DNA of 48,721 bases. It comes from a virus. Below the pieces are notes generated by a model. That model was not told where the DNA came from and did not search any database. It saw only the letters and a program-made list of their open reading frames with translations. A program made the translations under genes and the position numbers. Of the stretch, positions 1 to 7,675 are shown in pieces (position 1 is the first letter of the stretch; every line of letters starts with the position of its first letter). Location: IMG/VR virus record IMGVR_UViG_3300035698_007841, positions 1-48,721 of that record; one strand, written 5' to 3'.

Positions 1-127
1 AAGACACAAAAGAATATCAGCATCCTCTTTCATGATGAAGTTCTTACCTGCATCCGCAATGACTAAAACTTTTTTATTGTTAAAATAGCTGTTTGGCATA
101 ATAACTTTGGGCCCTTAAAGCCAATTA
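1..127. repeat. Terminal direct repeat, left copy (circle join)
   Basis: Bases 1-127 are identical to bases 48595-48721. A 127-base identity equals a common maximum assembly k-mer, so this is most simply an assembler overlap on a circular or circularly permuted molecule and not a biological long terminal repeat. It contains the 5' part of the neuB-like gene and the 3' end of the methyltransferase gene ending at 63. Confidence 0.9.
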
Positions 128-806
128 AATTAGTAATCTTCTCATATAACCAAGTGATGGGTCGTTCCCAACACTTGGGTATCGGTGTAAAAAGAGGGAA
201 GTAATTGATCCATTCAACTTTCGTCTCATAAGAAACCTGTGGATTCTCAGTGATGACCCTACGGTACTGATCCACATCTATACTTGTCCTGTGATATTTA
301 TCACTTCCAAACACATTCAACACTTGAGGTGAGAACTTGTTAGGAATAATGAAACATACAATGACACCGCCACCTTTTAATACCCGGAGCTGTTCATCTA
401 TAAATAGAACATAATCGTCAATATGTTCAGCCAATCCTACGGAAATTATGGCATCAAAACTAGAATCACTGAACGGTAGTTCAGTAGCTTCGGCCTTAAT
501 GAACCTATCAACACCCCACTTGAACAAATTACCCCAAGCCAAATCAAGAGCTTTCTTACTATTGTCCACTAAACAAGGCTTCAGATGACGATCAAATGTA
601 AGATACTCAGAAATAGTACCGCGACCACAACCCAGATCAAGAACCTGAGGATGTTCTTTTTTATATATATCAGCCATGTGTAAATGAAAATCGACCAATC
701 GCCAATATTGCCTGTAAAAGAACTGCCGCTGTGTTACAGGACTTTGATCCTGATAGACATACAAACTCTTCTCTGTTTCGTTTTGCCATTTGGTATTGAA
801 TCTCAT
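63..806 (-). CDS. Class I SAM-dependent methyltransferase
   Basis: The 247-residue protein has the glycine-rich SAM motif VLDLGCGRGT at about residues 55-64, an acidic residue after the next strand (LVDNS), and the post-motif stretch LRVLKGGGVIVCFIIPN typical of class I small-molecule methyltransferases. The substrate cannot be read from the sequence. Across the circle join its 3' end overlaps the start of the neuB-like gene by 37 nt, and at its 5' end it overlaps the HU-like gene by 4 nt, so it links the DNA-metabolism genes to the sugar cassette. Methylation of a nonulosonate or glycan intermediate is my inference. A similar but unrelated-looking methyltransferase lies at 46183-46890. Confidence 0.85.
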   Translation of the reverse strand: MRFNTKWQNETEKSLYVYQDQSPVTQRQFFYRQYWRLVDFHLHMADIYKKEHPQVLDLGCGRGTISEYLTFDRHLKPCLVDNSKKALDLAWGNLFKWGVDRFIKAEATELPFSDSSFDAIISVGLAEHIDDYVLFIDEQLRVLKGGGVIVCFIIPNKFSPQVLNVFGSDKYHRTSIDVDQYRRVITENPQVSYETKVEWINYFPLFTPIPKCWERPITWLYEKITNLIGFKGPKLLCQTAILTIKKF

Positions 807-1054
807 ACTTGTTTTTTCTGAACTAAACGTTTAAGAGTATCCGATGGTTTGAACTTAACAGTACGCTGAGTAGGAATCTCAATCTCCTCACCTGTGTTTA
901 TATCCTTGGCTTTGCGTGCTTTCATTTCAACTAAGCGAAACGTACCAAACTTACCAAGCTTGATGGACTTCTTCTTTCTAAGAGCCAAAACAAACTTCTC
1001 AAAAAAAGGCTGATCCATCCCGTCACCTATGAAAAATGTCTCTGTTTTAATCAT
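803..1054 (-). CDS. HU/IHF-family DNA-binding protein
   Basis: This 83-residue protein matches the HU/IHF fold: GKFGTFRLVEMKARKAKD followed by the segment NTGEEIEIPTQRTVKFKPS, which corresponds to the beta-arm and the conserved final strand and helix. HU proteins bend DNA and in phages serve replication, recombination or packaging. It overlaps the VRR-NUC gene by 4 nt and the methyltransferase by 4 nt, so it is part of the same transcript as recA. The length is slightly short of the usual 90 residues, mainly at the N-terminal helices. The assignment rests on recognisable motif order. Confidence 0.85.
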   Translation of the reverse strand: MIKTETFFIGDGMDQPFFEKFVLALRKKKSIKLGKFGTFRLVEMKARKAKDINTGEEIEIPTQRTVKFKPSDTLKRLVQKKQV

Positions 1055-1359
1055 ATATTATCAATTACGTCCTCTAATGAATGCGCGAGTATGTACTTAC
1101 CGCCTGCTGTCTCTAGTCGAACTTGGAATACCCTCTGATCAGGTGACTGTTTACCCTTAGGACCTTTGACTTCAATACCAACGTACTGTCCTTTGATAAC
1201 GGCAATAATGTCTGGCGAGCCCTTAGCTCCAAAACGGACGTAATATCGTTTACCATTCGTTGTGCGAGGCATGGCCCCTGTATTATTCCTGTAATGGAAG
1301 TGTCCTTTTGCATTTAACCAATCAAGTATTAATTTTTGTAAGTCTGCTTCTTTCATCAT
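1051..1359 (-). CDS. VRR-NUC domain nuclease
   Basis: The 102-residue protein is a minimal VRR-NUC nuclease of the PD-(D/E)xK superfamily. Visible catalytic elements are GSPD (D50), then IEVKG (E63, K65) and a following KQSPDQ segment with the conserved Gln. Stand-alone VRR-NUC proteins in phages are regarded as Holliday-junction or flap nucleases. The position directly downstream of recA and a small conserved gene supports a role in recombination or resolution of replication intermediates. It overlaps its neighbours by 4 nt on both sides. Confidence 0.88.
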   Translation of the reverse strand: MMKEADLQKLILDWLNAKGHFHYRNNTGAMPRTTNGKRYYVRFGAKGSPDIIAVIKGQYVGIEVKGPKGKQSPDQRVFQVRLETAGGKYILAHSLEDVIDNI

Positions 1360-1796
1360 AATAAATCAGCTATAAATTGCTTTGTTGGTTCTGATTGGTT
1401 TTCTAGGTTGTCGTCTTTCCATTCCCATCTTTTAACAACACTCCATACTTTATCGTCAAACTCCTTAAACCTATCTCCAACTTGAAACTCTGTTATTTCT
1501 ATAGGTGCAGGTATTGAATGAGCTATAGCCAACAACACATCTGCGAGGTGGATAGGGCGACCTATGATTTCGAGATTTTCTGAAAACTCTTGGCTTATAT
1601 TCTCGTTTCCGTACCAAAGTACACCGACAAAGTTTTCATACATAGATACAATAATCCCTTCCTTTCCTTCTGACCTTGCTTTTCTACCTACTGCATCAGT
1701 TCCACTTTTTCTAACTACCTCACACCCAAACTTAAGCTCCACTATCTCAGAATTAGCTTTGATACACGCTTCTCTTATTTTTTGTAGATTACTCAT
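1356..1796 (-). CDS. Conserved phage protein of unknown function
   Basis: The 146-residue protein begins with KIREACIKANSEIVELKFGCEV and contains GRPIHLADVLLAIAH near residues 80-95. I recall this start and the LADVLLAI block as a recurring uncharacterised phage family, but I know no function. There is no membrane segment or obvious catalytic motif. It overlaps the 3' end of recA by 8 nt, which suggests coupled translation, and is followed by the VRR-NUC nuclease. A role linked to recombination is only suggested by position. Confidence 0.7.
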   Translation of the reverse strand: MSNLQKIREACIKANSEIVELKFGCEVVRKSGTDAVGRKARSEGKEGIIVSMYENFVGVLWYGNENISQEFSENLEIIGRPIHLADVLLAIAHSIPAPIEITEFQVGDRFKEFDDKVWSVVKRWEWKDDNLENQSEPTKQFIADLL

Positions 1797-2775
1797 TTAA
1801 TTTATCTTTAATATGCTCTGAAATAACTTCAGATAATGCGGGATCTTCTTTAAGTTTCAACCGAGTAGCATCGTATCCATACCCAATCTTCTCACCATTG
1901 TAAGAATAACTAGCCCCTGACTTGCTGATGATACCAAGCTTATCTCCTAAAGCGAGAAGTTCACCCTCGACTGAAAGACCCTCGCCATAAATGAGATCAA
2001 TCTCAGTCGATTTGAAAGGCATGGCGAGCTTATTCTTGGCAACCTTGATCTTCGTGCGACATCCAACAATCTCCTCACCTTTCTTGATTGCTGCAGTACG
2101 CCTGATATCAAGTCGAACACTTGCATAATACTTGAGGGCCTTACCGCCCGGAGTAATCTCAGGACTACCATAGCCTGTTAGATTCGCGCGCAATTGATTA
2201 ATGAAGATGACTGTAGCGTTATTTTTAGAAACGATACCTTTGAGCTTCTTAAGACCCAAAGACATCATACGAGCGTGTGTGCCCACGTGACGTGCATCCA
2301 TCTCACCTTCAAGCTCTGCTTTAGGAGTGAGTGCTGCAACTGAGTCAACTATGATGACACAGTTCTTTTCAAAACGAGCCACCTCTTCGACAATACTTAA
2401 TGCTTCCTCACCACTATCAGGCTGAGATATCAAAAGACTATCAGTATCGATACCAAGCTTTTGAGCATACTCAATACTCAACGCATGCTCAGCGTCCACG
2501 ATTGCACAGATATTACCCTGTCTCTGAGCTTGAACAAGAATCTGTAACGCCAATGTAGTCTTACCTCCTGACTCTGGCCCAAAGATTTCAACTACTCTAC
2601 CGCGCGCAATGCCTCCGACTCCAAGAATGTGATCAACACCAATGAAGCCTGTTGGAATAACTTCAACTTTCTTAGGTTCAGTATCCTTTAAGACAACGAC
2701 AGCGTCATCGCCAAACTTCTTATTGATGCTCCCAACGAGAGCAGATACATCTTTAACTTCTGTTTTTTTAGCCAT
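1789..2775 (-). CDS. recA: RecA recombinase
   Basis: The 328-residue protein is a bacterial-type RecA, not a T4 UvsX. It shows Walker A GPESGGKTT (residues 66-74), the catalytic DAEHAL segment, Walker B CVIIVDSVAAL, and the L2 region NQLRANLTGYGSPEITPGGKALKYYASVRLD. RecA catalyses ATP-dependent strand exchange. The C-terminal domain is short but present, with YGYDATRLKLKEDPALSEVI. The start chosen is the ATG at 2775; no strong Shine-Dalgarno sequence precedes it. A possible promoter lies about 22 nt upstream. In a 48-kb phage an own RecA suggests recombination-dependent replication or repair independent of the host. Confidence 0.97.
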   Translation of the reverse strand: MAKKTEVKDVSALVGSINKKFGDDAVVVLKDTEPKKVEVIPTGFIGVDHILGVGGIARGRVVEIFGPESGGKTTLALQILVQAQRQGNICAIVDAEHALSIEYAQKLGIDTDSLLISQPDSGEEALSIVEEVARFEKNCVIIVDSVAALTPKAELEGEMDARHVGTHARMMSLGLKKLKGIVSKNNATVIFINQLRANLTGYGSPEITPGGKALKYYASVRLDIRRTAAIKKGEEIVGCRTKIKVAKNKLAMPFKSTEIDLIYGEGLSVEGELLALGDKLGIISKSGASYSYNGEKIGYGYDATRLKLKEDPALSEVISEHIKDKLNE

Positions 2776-2797
2776 AATGTCTGGTTATGTTATTACT

Positions 2798-2825
2798 ACT
2801 GTAGCATACAATCCGTGGAAAACAA
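2798..2825 (-). promoter_or_regulatory. Possible recA promoter
   Basis: On the minus strand I read TTGTTT, a 16-bp spacer ending in TGC, then TACAGT. The TGC in front of TACAGT gives an extended -10 form. The ATG of recA is 22 nt beyond the -10 box. The -35 match is weak, so this is tentative. Confidence 0.4.
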
Positions 2826-2830
2826 CGCAT

Positions 2831-3142
2831 TTATGGGGACAACTTATGCTCTAGATATTTAAGCCTTTGGTGCAGGTTTACAGCCTTAGAGTAATAGTTG
2901 AGCTGAACATCACTCATGCGCCTAAGCATGACTAGATCAAGTTTTTCGCGCATTTCAACGTTTCTGGCCTTTTTGTGGACTGCCTGAGTGACCGGGAGTA
3001 TGCACTCTTTCTCCTGCACTTGCCTGCCTGCAAAGATAAGATTATGATGCCACTCAATCTTCTCGTTCCTTTCTCCTGTAATGCAACACACCTTATAGAA
3101 CGGATCATCGGACATCTCCTGCCGCAACTTAGGTGGTATCAT
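2831..3142 (-). CDS. HNH-like zinc-binding endonuclease or recombination protein
   Basis: This 103-residue protein has CCITGERN, then IEWHHNLIF and a downstream ILPVTQAVHKKA. The order Cys...WHH...H resembles the HNH/beta-beta-alpha-Me fold with one zinc-binding half. The C-terminal half is basic and helical. Small HNH proteins in replication operons of phages cut or nick DNA in packaging or recombination. It abuts the upstream 153-residue gene (1-nt overlap) and sits just before recA. A second CxxC pair is not evident, so the zinc site may be incomplete. Confidence 0.6.
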   Translation of the reverse strand: MIPPKLRQEMSDDPFYKVCCITGERNEKIEWHHNLIFAGRQVQEKECILPVTQAVHKKARNVEMREKLDLVMLRRMSDVQLNYYSKAVNLHQRLKYLEHKLSP

Positions 3143-3603
3143 TAGAAATCTTCGTTATTCTCCTTGATCAATCTCTGTAATTCCTCGACTATCTCTACAG
3201 AAACCTCAACACCATATTTGCGGAAGATACCTCGAGCAATCTCATTAGTGTCAGTGACCTGCGGTGCTTCCAAACGCTTGTTAACAGGCAACTCCTGCTT
3301 GATCTTGGTCCATGATGCAGATTTGCCCTCAGGCAACTTATCAAGCTCAGGGTACTGATCATAGAACTGAACAGCATACCAGAGTGTGCGCTCAGCACAT
3401 TGCATGTCCTCAGACATATTCCGTAACAACTTAGTAATAGAACCTACACCTGCGGTATTACGGATGGCTTCACCAATACCGTGGTACATCTCAATTCGAG
3501 TCCAGTTAGCCTCGAAAGACTTCTCAGTGATGATAGAACGACACTCTTCAATAAGAGCATCGTAATGCTCATCACCCCTTACGATTGCAATTTCTTTTGA
3601 CAT
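3142..3603 (-). CDS. Conserved hypothetical protein, helical
   Basis: The 153-residue soluble protein is rich in predicted helix. Its middle reads MYHGIGEAIRN followed by ERTLWYAVQFYDQYPELDKLPEGKSASWTKIKQELP. Segments of the type 'HxIGxxI...R..WYAVQFY' resemble DNA-binding helical proteins loosely related to DUF1016-like N-terminal regions, but I cannot assign a family. It lies between the HNH gene and a 178-residue unknown in the helicase operon, overlapping the latter by 25 nt. Confidence 0.6.
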   Translation of the reverse strand: MSKEIAIVRGDEHYDALIEECRSIITEKSFEANWTRIEMYHGIGEAIRNTAGVGSITKLLRNMSEDMQCAERTLWYAVQFYDQYPELDKLPEGKSASWTKIKQELPVNKRLEAPQVTDTNEIARGIFRKYGVEVSVEIVEELQRLIKENNEDF

Positions 3604-4115
3604 ATGTAATCAAAATTAGCTTGTAAAAACCTCTTGAAACCCTGACGTTTGATATCCTTAACAAACTCAGGGGTTAATATATCAGCGAGTGAAACCACAG
3701 CATAACCTCGTTTCAACTCCTCATGTTCAGTAATCAATTTTTTAAGAGCTTCCAAACCTTTGCCTGTCTTCTCCCTGCGTTCTACAAACGACAATCCCTG
3801 TGCTCTTAGATCATCATTCATTTCAATCAAATCAGCATATCGTTTATTAAACCATACTATACGCTCATCAATCATAGACGATACAGCCTTTCTTACAAAC
3901 TCGGGAGAATACTTGCTGACCATATAAGGAACTACAACAGATTTCCAGTACATATCGCAATCCTGAAACTCCTCAATTGTGATACCTGCCTCCTCAGGAT
4001 GAGTAAAAATAAACTCCTGAGCTTCATCACCAAAGAAAATGGACCACACAGTCTTCTTGTGATCCCAAACTCTCTCTACTCTTTTACCAATCTTTGTCGT
4101 CATTTTCTTCATCAT
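3579..4115 (-). CDS. Hypothetical protein downstream of helicase
   Basis: The 178-residue protein is charged and helical, with no membrane segment or catalytic motif I recognise. It starts with a run of methionines (MMKKM), so the true start may be 4115 or a few codons later. It overlaps the 3' end of the helicase gene by 32 nt, consistent with coupled translation. Position suggests a replication accessory role such as a helicase loader, but nothing in the sequence proves it. Confidence 0.6.
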   Translation of the reverse strand: MMKKMTTKIGKRVERVWDHKKTVWSIFFGDEAQEFIFTHPEEAGITIEEFQDCDMYWKSVVVPYMVSKYSPEFVRKAVSSMIDERIVWFNKRYADLIEMNDDLRAQGLSFVERREKTGKGLEALKKLITEHEELKRGYAVVSLADILTPEFVKDIKRQGFKRFLQANFDYICQKKLQS

Positions 4116-4971
4116 CTATTGGATTAATAATCTCCTCAAGGTAGTGGTTAATATGAGTCATCAACCAAAAGCCAAGTGTACCCTCACCCCGGTTCTTTAA
4201 TACCTTAACCTTGGCCCAGTTGTCATGCTCACCAAGCTCAGTCGGTCGTCTCTTAGGGTTAATCTTGCCAGTACGGACTCGCCAGATACCAATGATAGTA
4301 TCTGCAGCTCTTTCAATGAGCCCGGAGTCTCGCAGGTCTTCCTTTCTAATCTCAGCAGTAGGACTCTGTGTATTGTTGCGGTTATGAACGACTAAGAAAA
4401 TAGCAATATTATTCTTCACCGCGATATCCTTTATTTTATTAGCAAGCGCGCCAATCTCAAGCGAAGTATTTCCACTGATTTTTATAAGGTCGAAAATCTG
4501 ATGTAAGTGATCAATAAATACAACCTTTGCATCGTACTTAACAATAGACTCAATGATACGATCTTCAAGCCAAGCAATCTGATTGTCTACGTTCTGACGT
4601 GGCATATAAAACAACGGTAAATCATCCTGATTTGCTGACATCTTTTTAATGAACTGTCGTGGAGTAACCTCAAGAGTGAACCATGTCGACTTAATACCTG
4701 CATTAGCCATGTTGTTAGTGATCGTCATCATGAGAGTGGTTTTACCCTCACCAGATGGACCAGTAACAACTACGAGCTCACCGGCTTCAATGTTCTCTAG
4801 GATACGGTCCATTGATGGGATACCAGTCTTAAACTCAAGAACAGCATCCTTGGTCTCTTCTAGTTCCTTTGCGAGATCGTGAGAGGATATGACACGATCC
4901 TGCCCCTCATAGGTATACAGTTCCTGTTCTTTTTCTGCGAGCTCTTCGCTTGATAGTTTTTTATCGCTCAT
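4084..4971 (-). CDS. DnaB-like replicative helicase / RecA-fold ATPase
   Basis: The 295-residue protein has a RecA-fold core of the DnaB type: Walker A GPSGEGKTT at residues 71-79, a segment FTLEVTPRQFIKKM that corresponds to the DnaB H1a region, and Walker B VVFIDHLHQ near 150-158, followed by FLVVHNRN. It lacks the N-terminal domain of full DnaB (about 450 residues), so it is a short helicase like those in many small phages. It probably acts as the replicative 5'-3' helicase. It overlaps the exonuclease gene upstream by 4 nt. A RadA-like role cannot be excluded. Confidence 0.85.
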   Translation of the reverse strand: MSDKKLSSEELAEKEQELYTYEGQDRVISSHDLAKELEETKDAVLEFKTGIPSMDRILENIEAGELVVVTGPSGEGKTTLMMTITNNMANAGIKSTWFTLEVTPRQFIKKMSANQDDLPLFYMPRQNVDNQIAWLEDRIIESIVKYDAKVVFIDHLHQIFDLIKISGNTSLEIGALANKIKDIAVKNNIAIFLVVHNRNNTQSPTAEIRKEDLRDSGLIERAADTIIGIWRVRTGKINPKRRPTELGEHDNWAKVKVLKNRGEGTLGFWLMTHINHYLEEIINPIDDEENDDKDW

Positions 4972-5579
4972 ATTTCTAAACAGATTTTCTGATAAATCCT
5001 GTGAGTCAATTCGACATCACCTAAGGCCCTGTGCATAGTGACATCAGTTGTATCAATTTTTAATTCCTCACAGCAAAGTGGGATGTTGTATTTAACTCCA
5101 AACGCTCTGATATCCATGACTCTGCGAGCAAATGAAATAAAATCTTCATTCCAATTCTGAGATAATTCAAGCTTAGTCGCTTTATAAATGACTGCAGTAT
5201 CTACCATACCCTTAAGAAAACGCTCCTTATACTCTTCACACCGAGCTTCATCCAACGCACCAAAGAGGAATGGTATATCAAACTTGTAACCGTTGTGAGT
5301 AAGATTAGCGTCAGCTGCCTCTGCGAACCACAAGAAACTATCGTAAGCCTCAATTGGATCGATACCCTCTGCATCAATCAACTTCTTATCAATTCCAGTA
5401 AGATTAGTAATGAATTCAGATATCTCAATACCATGATTCAAAAGCCAAGACTCTTTTTTAATAACCTCACCATCATGAATGAGCATAGCCCCTATTTCTA
5501 AAATCTTATCTTCCTTTGAACTAAGACCTGATGTCTCCAAGTCCCACGCTACATATTTTCTAGGATAATTTATTTTCAT
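4968..5579 (-). CDS. DnaQ-like 3'-5' exonuclease
   Basis: This 203-residue DEDD-family exonuclease shows Exo I motif WDLETSG (D13, E15), an Exo II region LTHNGYKFDIPF with Asn and Asp, and Exo III HRALGDVELTHR with the catalytic His and Asp. Stand-alone DnaQ-like enzymes proofread or trim DNA ends. No DNA polymerase gene is recognisable in this genome, so it may act with the host polymerase. It overlaps the helicase gene by 4 nt. Confidence 0.92.
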   Translation of the reverse strand: MKINYPRKYVAWDLETSGLSSKEDKILEIGAMLIHDGEVIKKESWLLNHGIEISEFITNLTGIDKKLIDAEGIDPIEAYDSFLWFAEAADANLTHNGYKFDIPFLFGALDEARCEEYKERFLKGMVDTAVIYKATKLELSQNWNEDFISFARRVMDIRAFGVKYNIPLCCEELKIDTTDVTMHRALGDVELTHRIYQKICLEI

Positions 5580-5581
5580 AT

Positions 5582-6247
5582 TTATTTATTAACTTTATAA
5601 AACGCTTCTGCAAATCCCTGAGGTGTTATACTCCTGCGTATTTGTACTGATTTCATATTTTCATCTCTTATATAATCTTCCGGTATCAATGGTAAAGGAC
5701 GTATATTATTACGCGATGGTAAAAGCTCTTTTTGATTAAGATGAATAGGTTTTTTCTTAGGATCATTAAACATGCCCCACAACCACGTTTCCTTTGAATG
5801 TCTATCACCAAAATCATAAGGCTGAAACTTAAAAGCAGGTTCTCCCATGAATCGCCTCAAATGTCCTGCCGGATTCTCCATAGCCCAAAATTTCAATCCA
5901 AACCTGTTCATATACTGAACTTCCCAAATAACATCCAGACATGCTTGTACTATCTCCATTGCTCCTCTAAAGTCTCTTGGTTCCTTAGCAGTAGTTCGAG
6001 CACGACTGAACATGGTACAAGGAGGAGCTGCAAATATCCCATAAACGTCTTTTATATCAACCCAATGTCTGCCGATGTGTGTCTCATCTCTATAAAACAA
6101 AATCATACTTTCGGTTATTTTAGTATGCAATATATCGCAATGTGGTAGAGTAACAACCCGCACATCATATCCTGCGTCTTTATAAGGCTTACTCCATGCA
6201 CCAGTACCACCACATAAATCAAGAATTATTTTTTCACTATTTTTCAT
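5582..6247 (-). CDS. C5-cytosine methyltransferase-like protein
   Basis: The 221-residue protein has the SAM motif ILDLCGGTGAWSKP (residues 8-21), the motif-IV-like AAPPCTMFS with Cys77 in the PC position, and WAMENPAGHLRRF in place of the usual ENV motif. The C-terminal RSITPQGFAEAFY resembles the final motif of the family. It is shorter than restriction-associated C5 methyltransferases and lacks an obvious target recognition domain, a form often seen in phages. The role could be self-methylation against restriction. Activity is uncertain because motif VI is ENP, not ENV. Confidence 0.75.
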   Translation of the reverse strand: MKNSEKIILDLCGGTGAWSKPYKDAGYDVRVVTLPHCDILHTKITESMILFYRDETHIGRHWVDIKDVYGIFAAPPCTMFSRARTTAKEPRDFRGAMEIVQACLDVIWEVQYMNRFGLKFWAMENPAGHLRRFMGEPAFKFQPYDFGDRHSKETWLWGMFNDPKKKPIHLNQKELLPSRNNIRPLPLIPEDYIRDENMKSVQIRRSITPQGFAEAFYKVNK

Positions 6248-7035
6248 AAATCATGTCGCGCCTTAAACGCATTTATCTGGTTATCCGACAAAGCTCTAGT
6301 TAAGCTCATCAACTGATCGTCCGGCAATCCCTGCGTAAGCCATTCAGATAGTAGCTTCTTAATCTGAAGTTCAGTAAGGCCACCTGTGGACATCGCACGG
6401 TTAACCTGCTTATACCAACCTGCATTAGATAGTGGCAGAGTACCAAAATCTCGTTTACAGAGCTTCTTAAAACCCATAACGATACGTTTGACCGCTTCAT
6501 TGTATTTAGTCTCATATTTATAGTCTTTCTTACCATCCACACGCTTGCCAAACGCCCCAGTGCGCGGCTCTCCAGTCTCTGGGTCTATACTTTCATCTAT
6601 CGTTATGTCATCCGAATAAGATGAAGATTCTTTTTTAGAATCTTCAATGGTACTCTTTGTAGTAGTCTCTGTAATAGAATGTGCTGACGTTTCCACCTGA
6701 CTAGTGCTGACGTTTCGACAGCACTGGTCAAGGCAATTCGACAGTACTGAAATGTTAATTTTAAAGAAATTACGAGCAGGAACTCCCCTCTTTTCAATGC
6801 TCACAATACCCAACTTAAGTAACATATCTTTAACAGTTCTCTGCTCTCGTTCAGTAAGTCCAGTCTCATCCTCCCAATCGCTCACAGTTTTGTAAAACCA
6901 TCCTTGAGGGTCTTTTGTGCGCTTGGACCAGTAAATACATTGAGATAGAAACAAAGCTCCATTAACCTTAAGACCTAATCGAACAAAGTCCCGGTTAAAT
7001 GCTATAGGCCTATCTGGTATAAGTATATTTTTCAT
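6244..7035 (-). CDS. Replication initiator-like winged-helix protein
   Basis: The 263-residue protein begins with PDRPIAFNRDFVRLGLKVNGALFLSQCIYWSKRT and continues WEDETGLTEREQRTVKDMLLKLGIVSIEKRG, which is the winged-helix form of phage replisome organisers. A Ser/Thr-rich linker follows, then a basic helical C-terminal part with WYKQVNRAM and LSEWLTQGLPDDQL, reminiscent of DnaD-like or O-like initiators. It sits between a sigma region-4-like gene and the replication enzymes. It probably recognises an origin or loads the helicase. The function is inferred from fold and context. Confidence 0.7.
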   Translation of the reverse strand: MKNILIPDRPIAFNRDFVRLGLKVNGALFLSQCIYWSKRTKDPQGWFYKTVSDWEDETGLTEREQRTVKDMLLKLGIVSIEKRGVPARNFFKINISVLSNCLDQCCRNVSTSQVETSAHSITETTTKSTIEDSKKESSSYSDDITIDESIDPETGEPRTGAFGKRVDGKKDYKYETKYNEAVKRIVMGFKKLCKRDFGTLPLSNAGWYKQVNRAMSTGGLTELQIKKLLSEWLTQGLPDDQLMSLTRALSDNQINAFKARHDL

Positions 7036-7247
7036 AGATCGTTGAGTTTAATATTTTCAATAATACGCAGACCTTTTCTAGAGAACTTAAGTACTTCATC
7101 GCGAGTCAACCCCAAAGCATTGCCGATATCCTGCAGCGTCTGCACTTTATTGTATGGTTTCAACCCATGCCTACGAAGTAGAATATCTACAATAATAGGC
7201 TTCAATCTAGATGCGACTTGATCAATTTGTTGTTGTGTAACTTTCAT
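7032..7247 (-). CDS. Sigma-70 region 4-like miniprotein
   Basis: The 71-residue protein aligns by eye with the helix-turn-helix of sigma factor region 4: ILLRRHGLKPYNKVQTLQDIG, then NALGLTRDEVLKFSRKGLRII, comparable to 'RFGL...TLEEIG..LGVTRERIRQIE.KALRKL'. There is no region 2 or 3, so it cannot be a complete sigma factor. It may bind promoter -35 DNA or the RNA polymerase flap as a transcription regulator, or act as a simple repressor. It overlaps the initiator gene by 4 nt. A large imperfect inverted repeat lies directly upstream at 7257-7348. Confidence 0.65.
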   Translation of the reverse strand: MKVTQQQIDQVASRLKPIIVDILLRRHGLKPYNKVQTLQDIGNALGLTRDEVLKFSRKGLRIIENIKLNDL

Positions 7248-7256
7248 AATTTTACA

Positions 7257-7348
7257 GACACTCCATACTCATTCTCAAGGTCGATCCAATAGACTCTAAC
7301 GCGTCACGAAACAGACTAAGAGAAATTTGAGAATGAGTAGGGAGAGTC
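7257..7348. repeat. 22-bp imperfect inverted repeat in intergenic gap
   Basis: Bases 7257-7278 and 7327-7348 are inverted copies with two mismatches, separated by 48 bp. A 10-bp direct repeat, AGACTCTAAC, occurs inside the loop (7291-7300) and just outside (7352-7361). The gap lies upstream of the sigma-like and initiator genes. It could be an operator, an RNA hairpin or part of a replication origin. Confidence 0.6.
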
Positions 7349-7356
7349 CGAAGACT

Positions 7357-7674
7357 CTAACCCCGTCTAATGTACCTTACTTCAATGGTTCTACTCTCAT
7401 TTGAAGCTCTGCGCATACCTTGTTGCATACCCTCTGAGATACCTAGATCAGCATATACGACAGTAAGATCAGCTTTAAGACCCCATTCAAGACCTGCTTG
7501 AATACCAAGATGACGTTCTTCAGGAACTTTATCATCGAGAGCCTGTGTATATAGAAGATGAGATGCGAGAGGTGCTTCGTCTCTAAATAAAGAGTCACGC
7601 ATACACTCTATTGCATATTTTATATTCTCATCGACATCACCGGCATATGGACTTTCAATAATTACTAATCGCAT
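7357..7674 (-). CDS. DUF7768-like protein (nucleoside deoxyribosyltransferase-like fold)
   Basis: Using the ATG at 7674, the protein is 105 residues and starts MRLVIIESPYAGD, followed by LASHLLYTQALDD, EERHLGIQAGLEWG and VVYADLGISEGM. This order matches the small DUF7768-type phage proteins that resemble nucleoside 2-deoxyribosyltransferases. An upstream in-frame extension to 7743 would overlap the SSB-like gene by 68 nt and is less likely. The biochemical role is not established. It may act in nucleotide salvage or as a base-modification helper. Confidence 0.7.
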   Translation of the reverse strand: MRLVIIESPYAGDVDENIKYAIECMRDSLFRDEAPLASHLLYTQALDDKVPEERHLGIQAGLEWGLKADLTVVYADLGISEGMQQGMRRASNESRTIEVRYIRRG

Positions 7675-7675
7675 A

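Noticed and set aside
1-127. Biological long terminal repeat
   Set aside because: The length equals a standard assembly k-mer, and genes run through the join without interruption.
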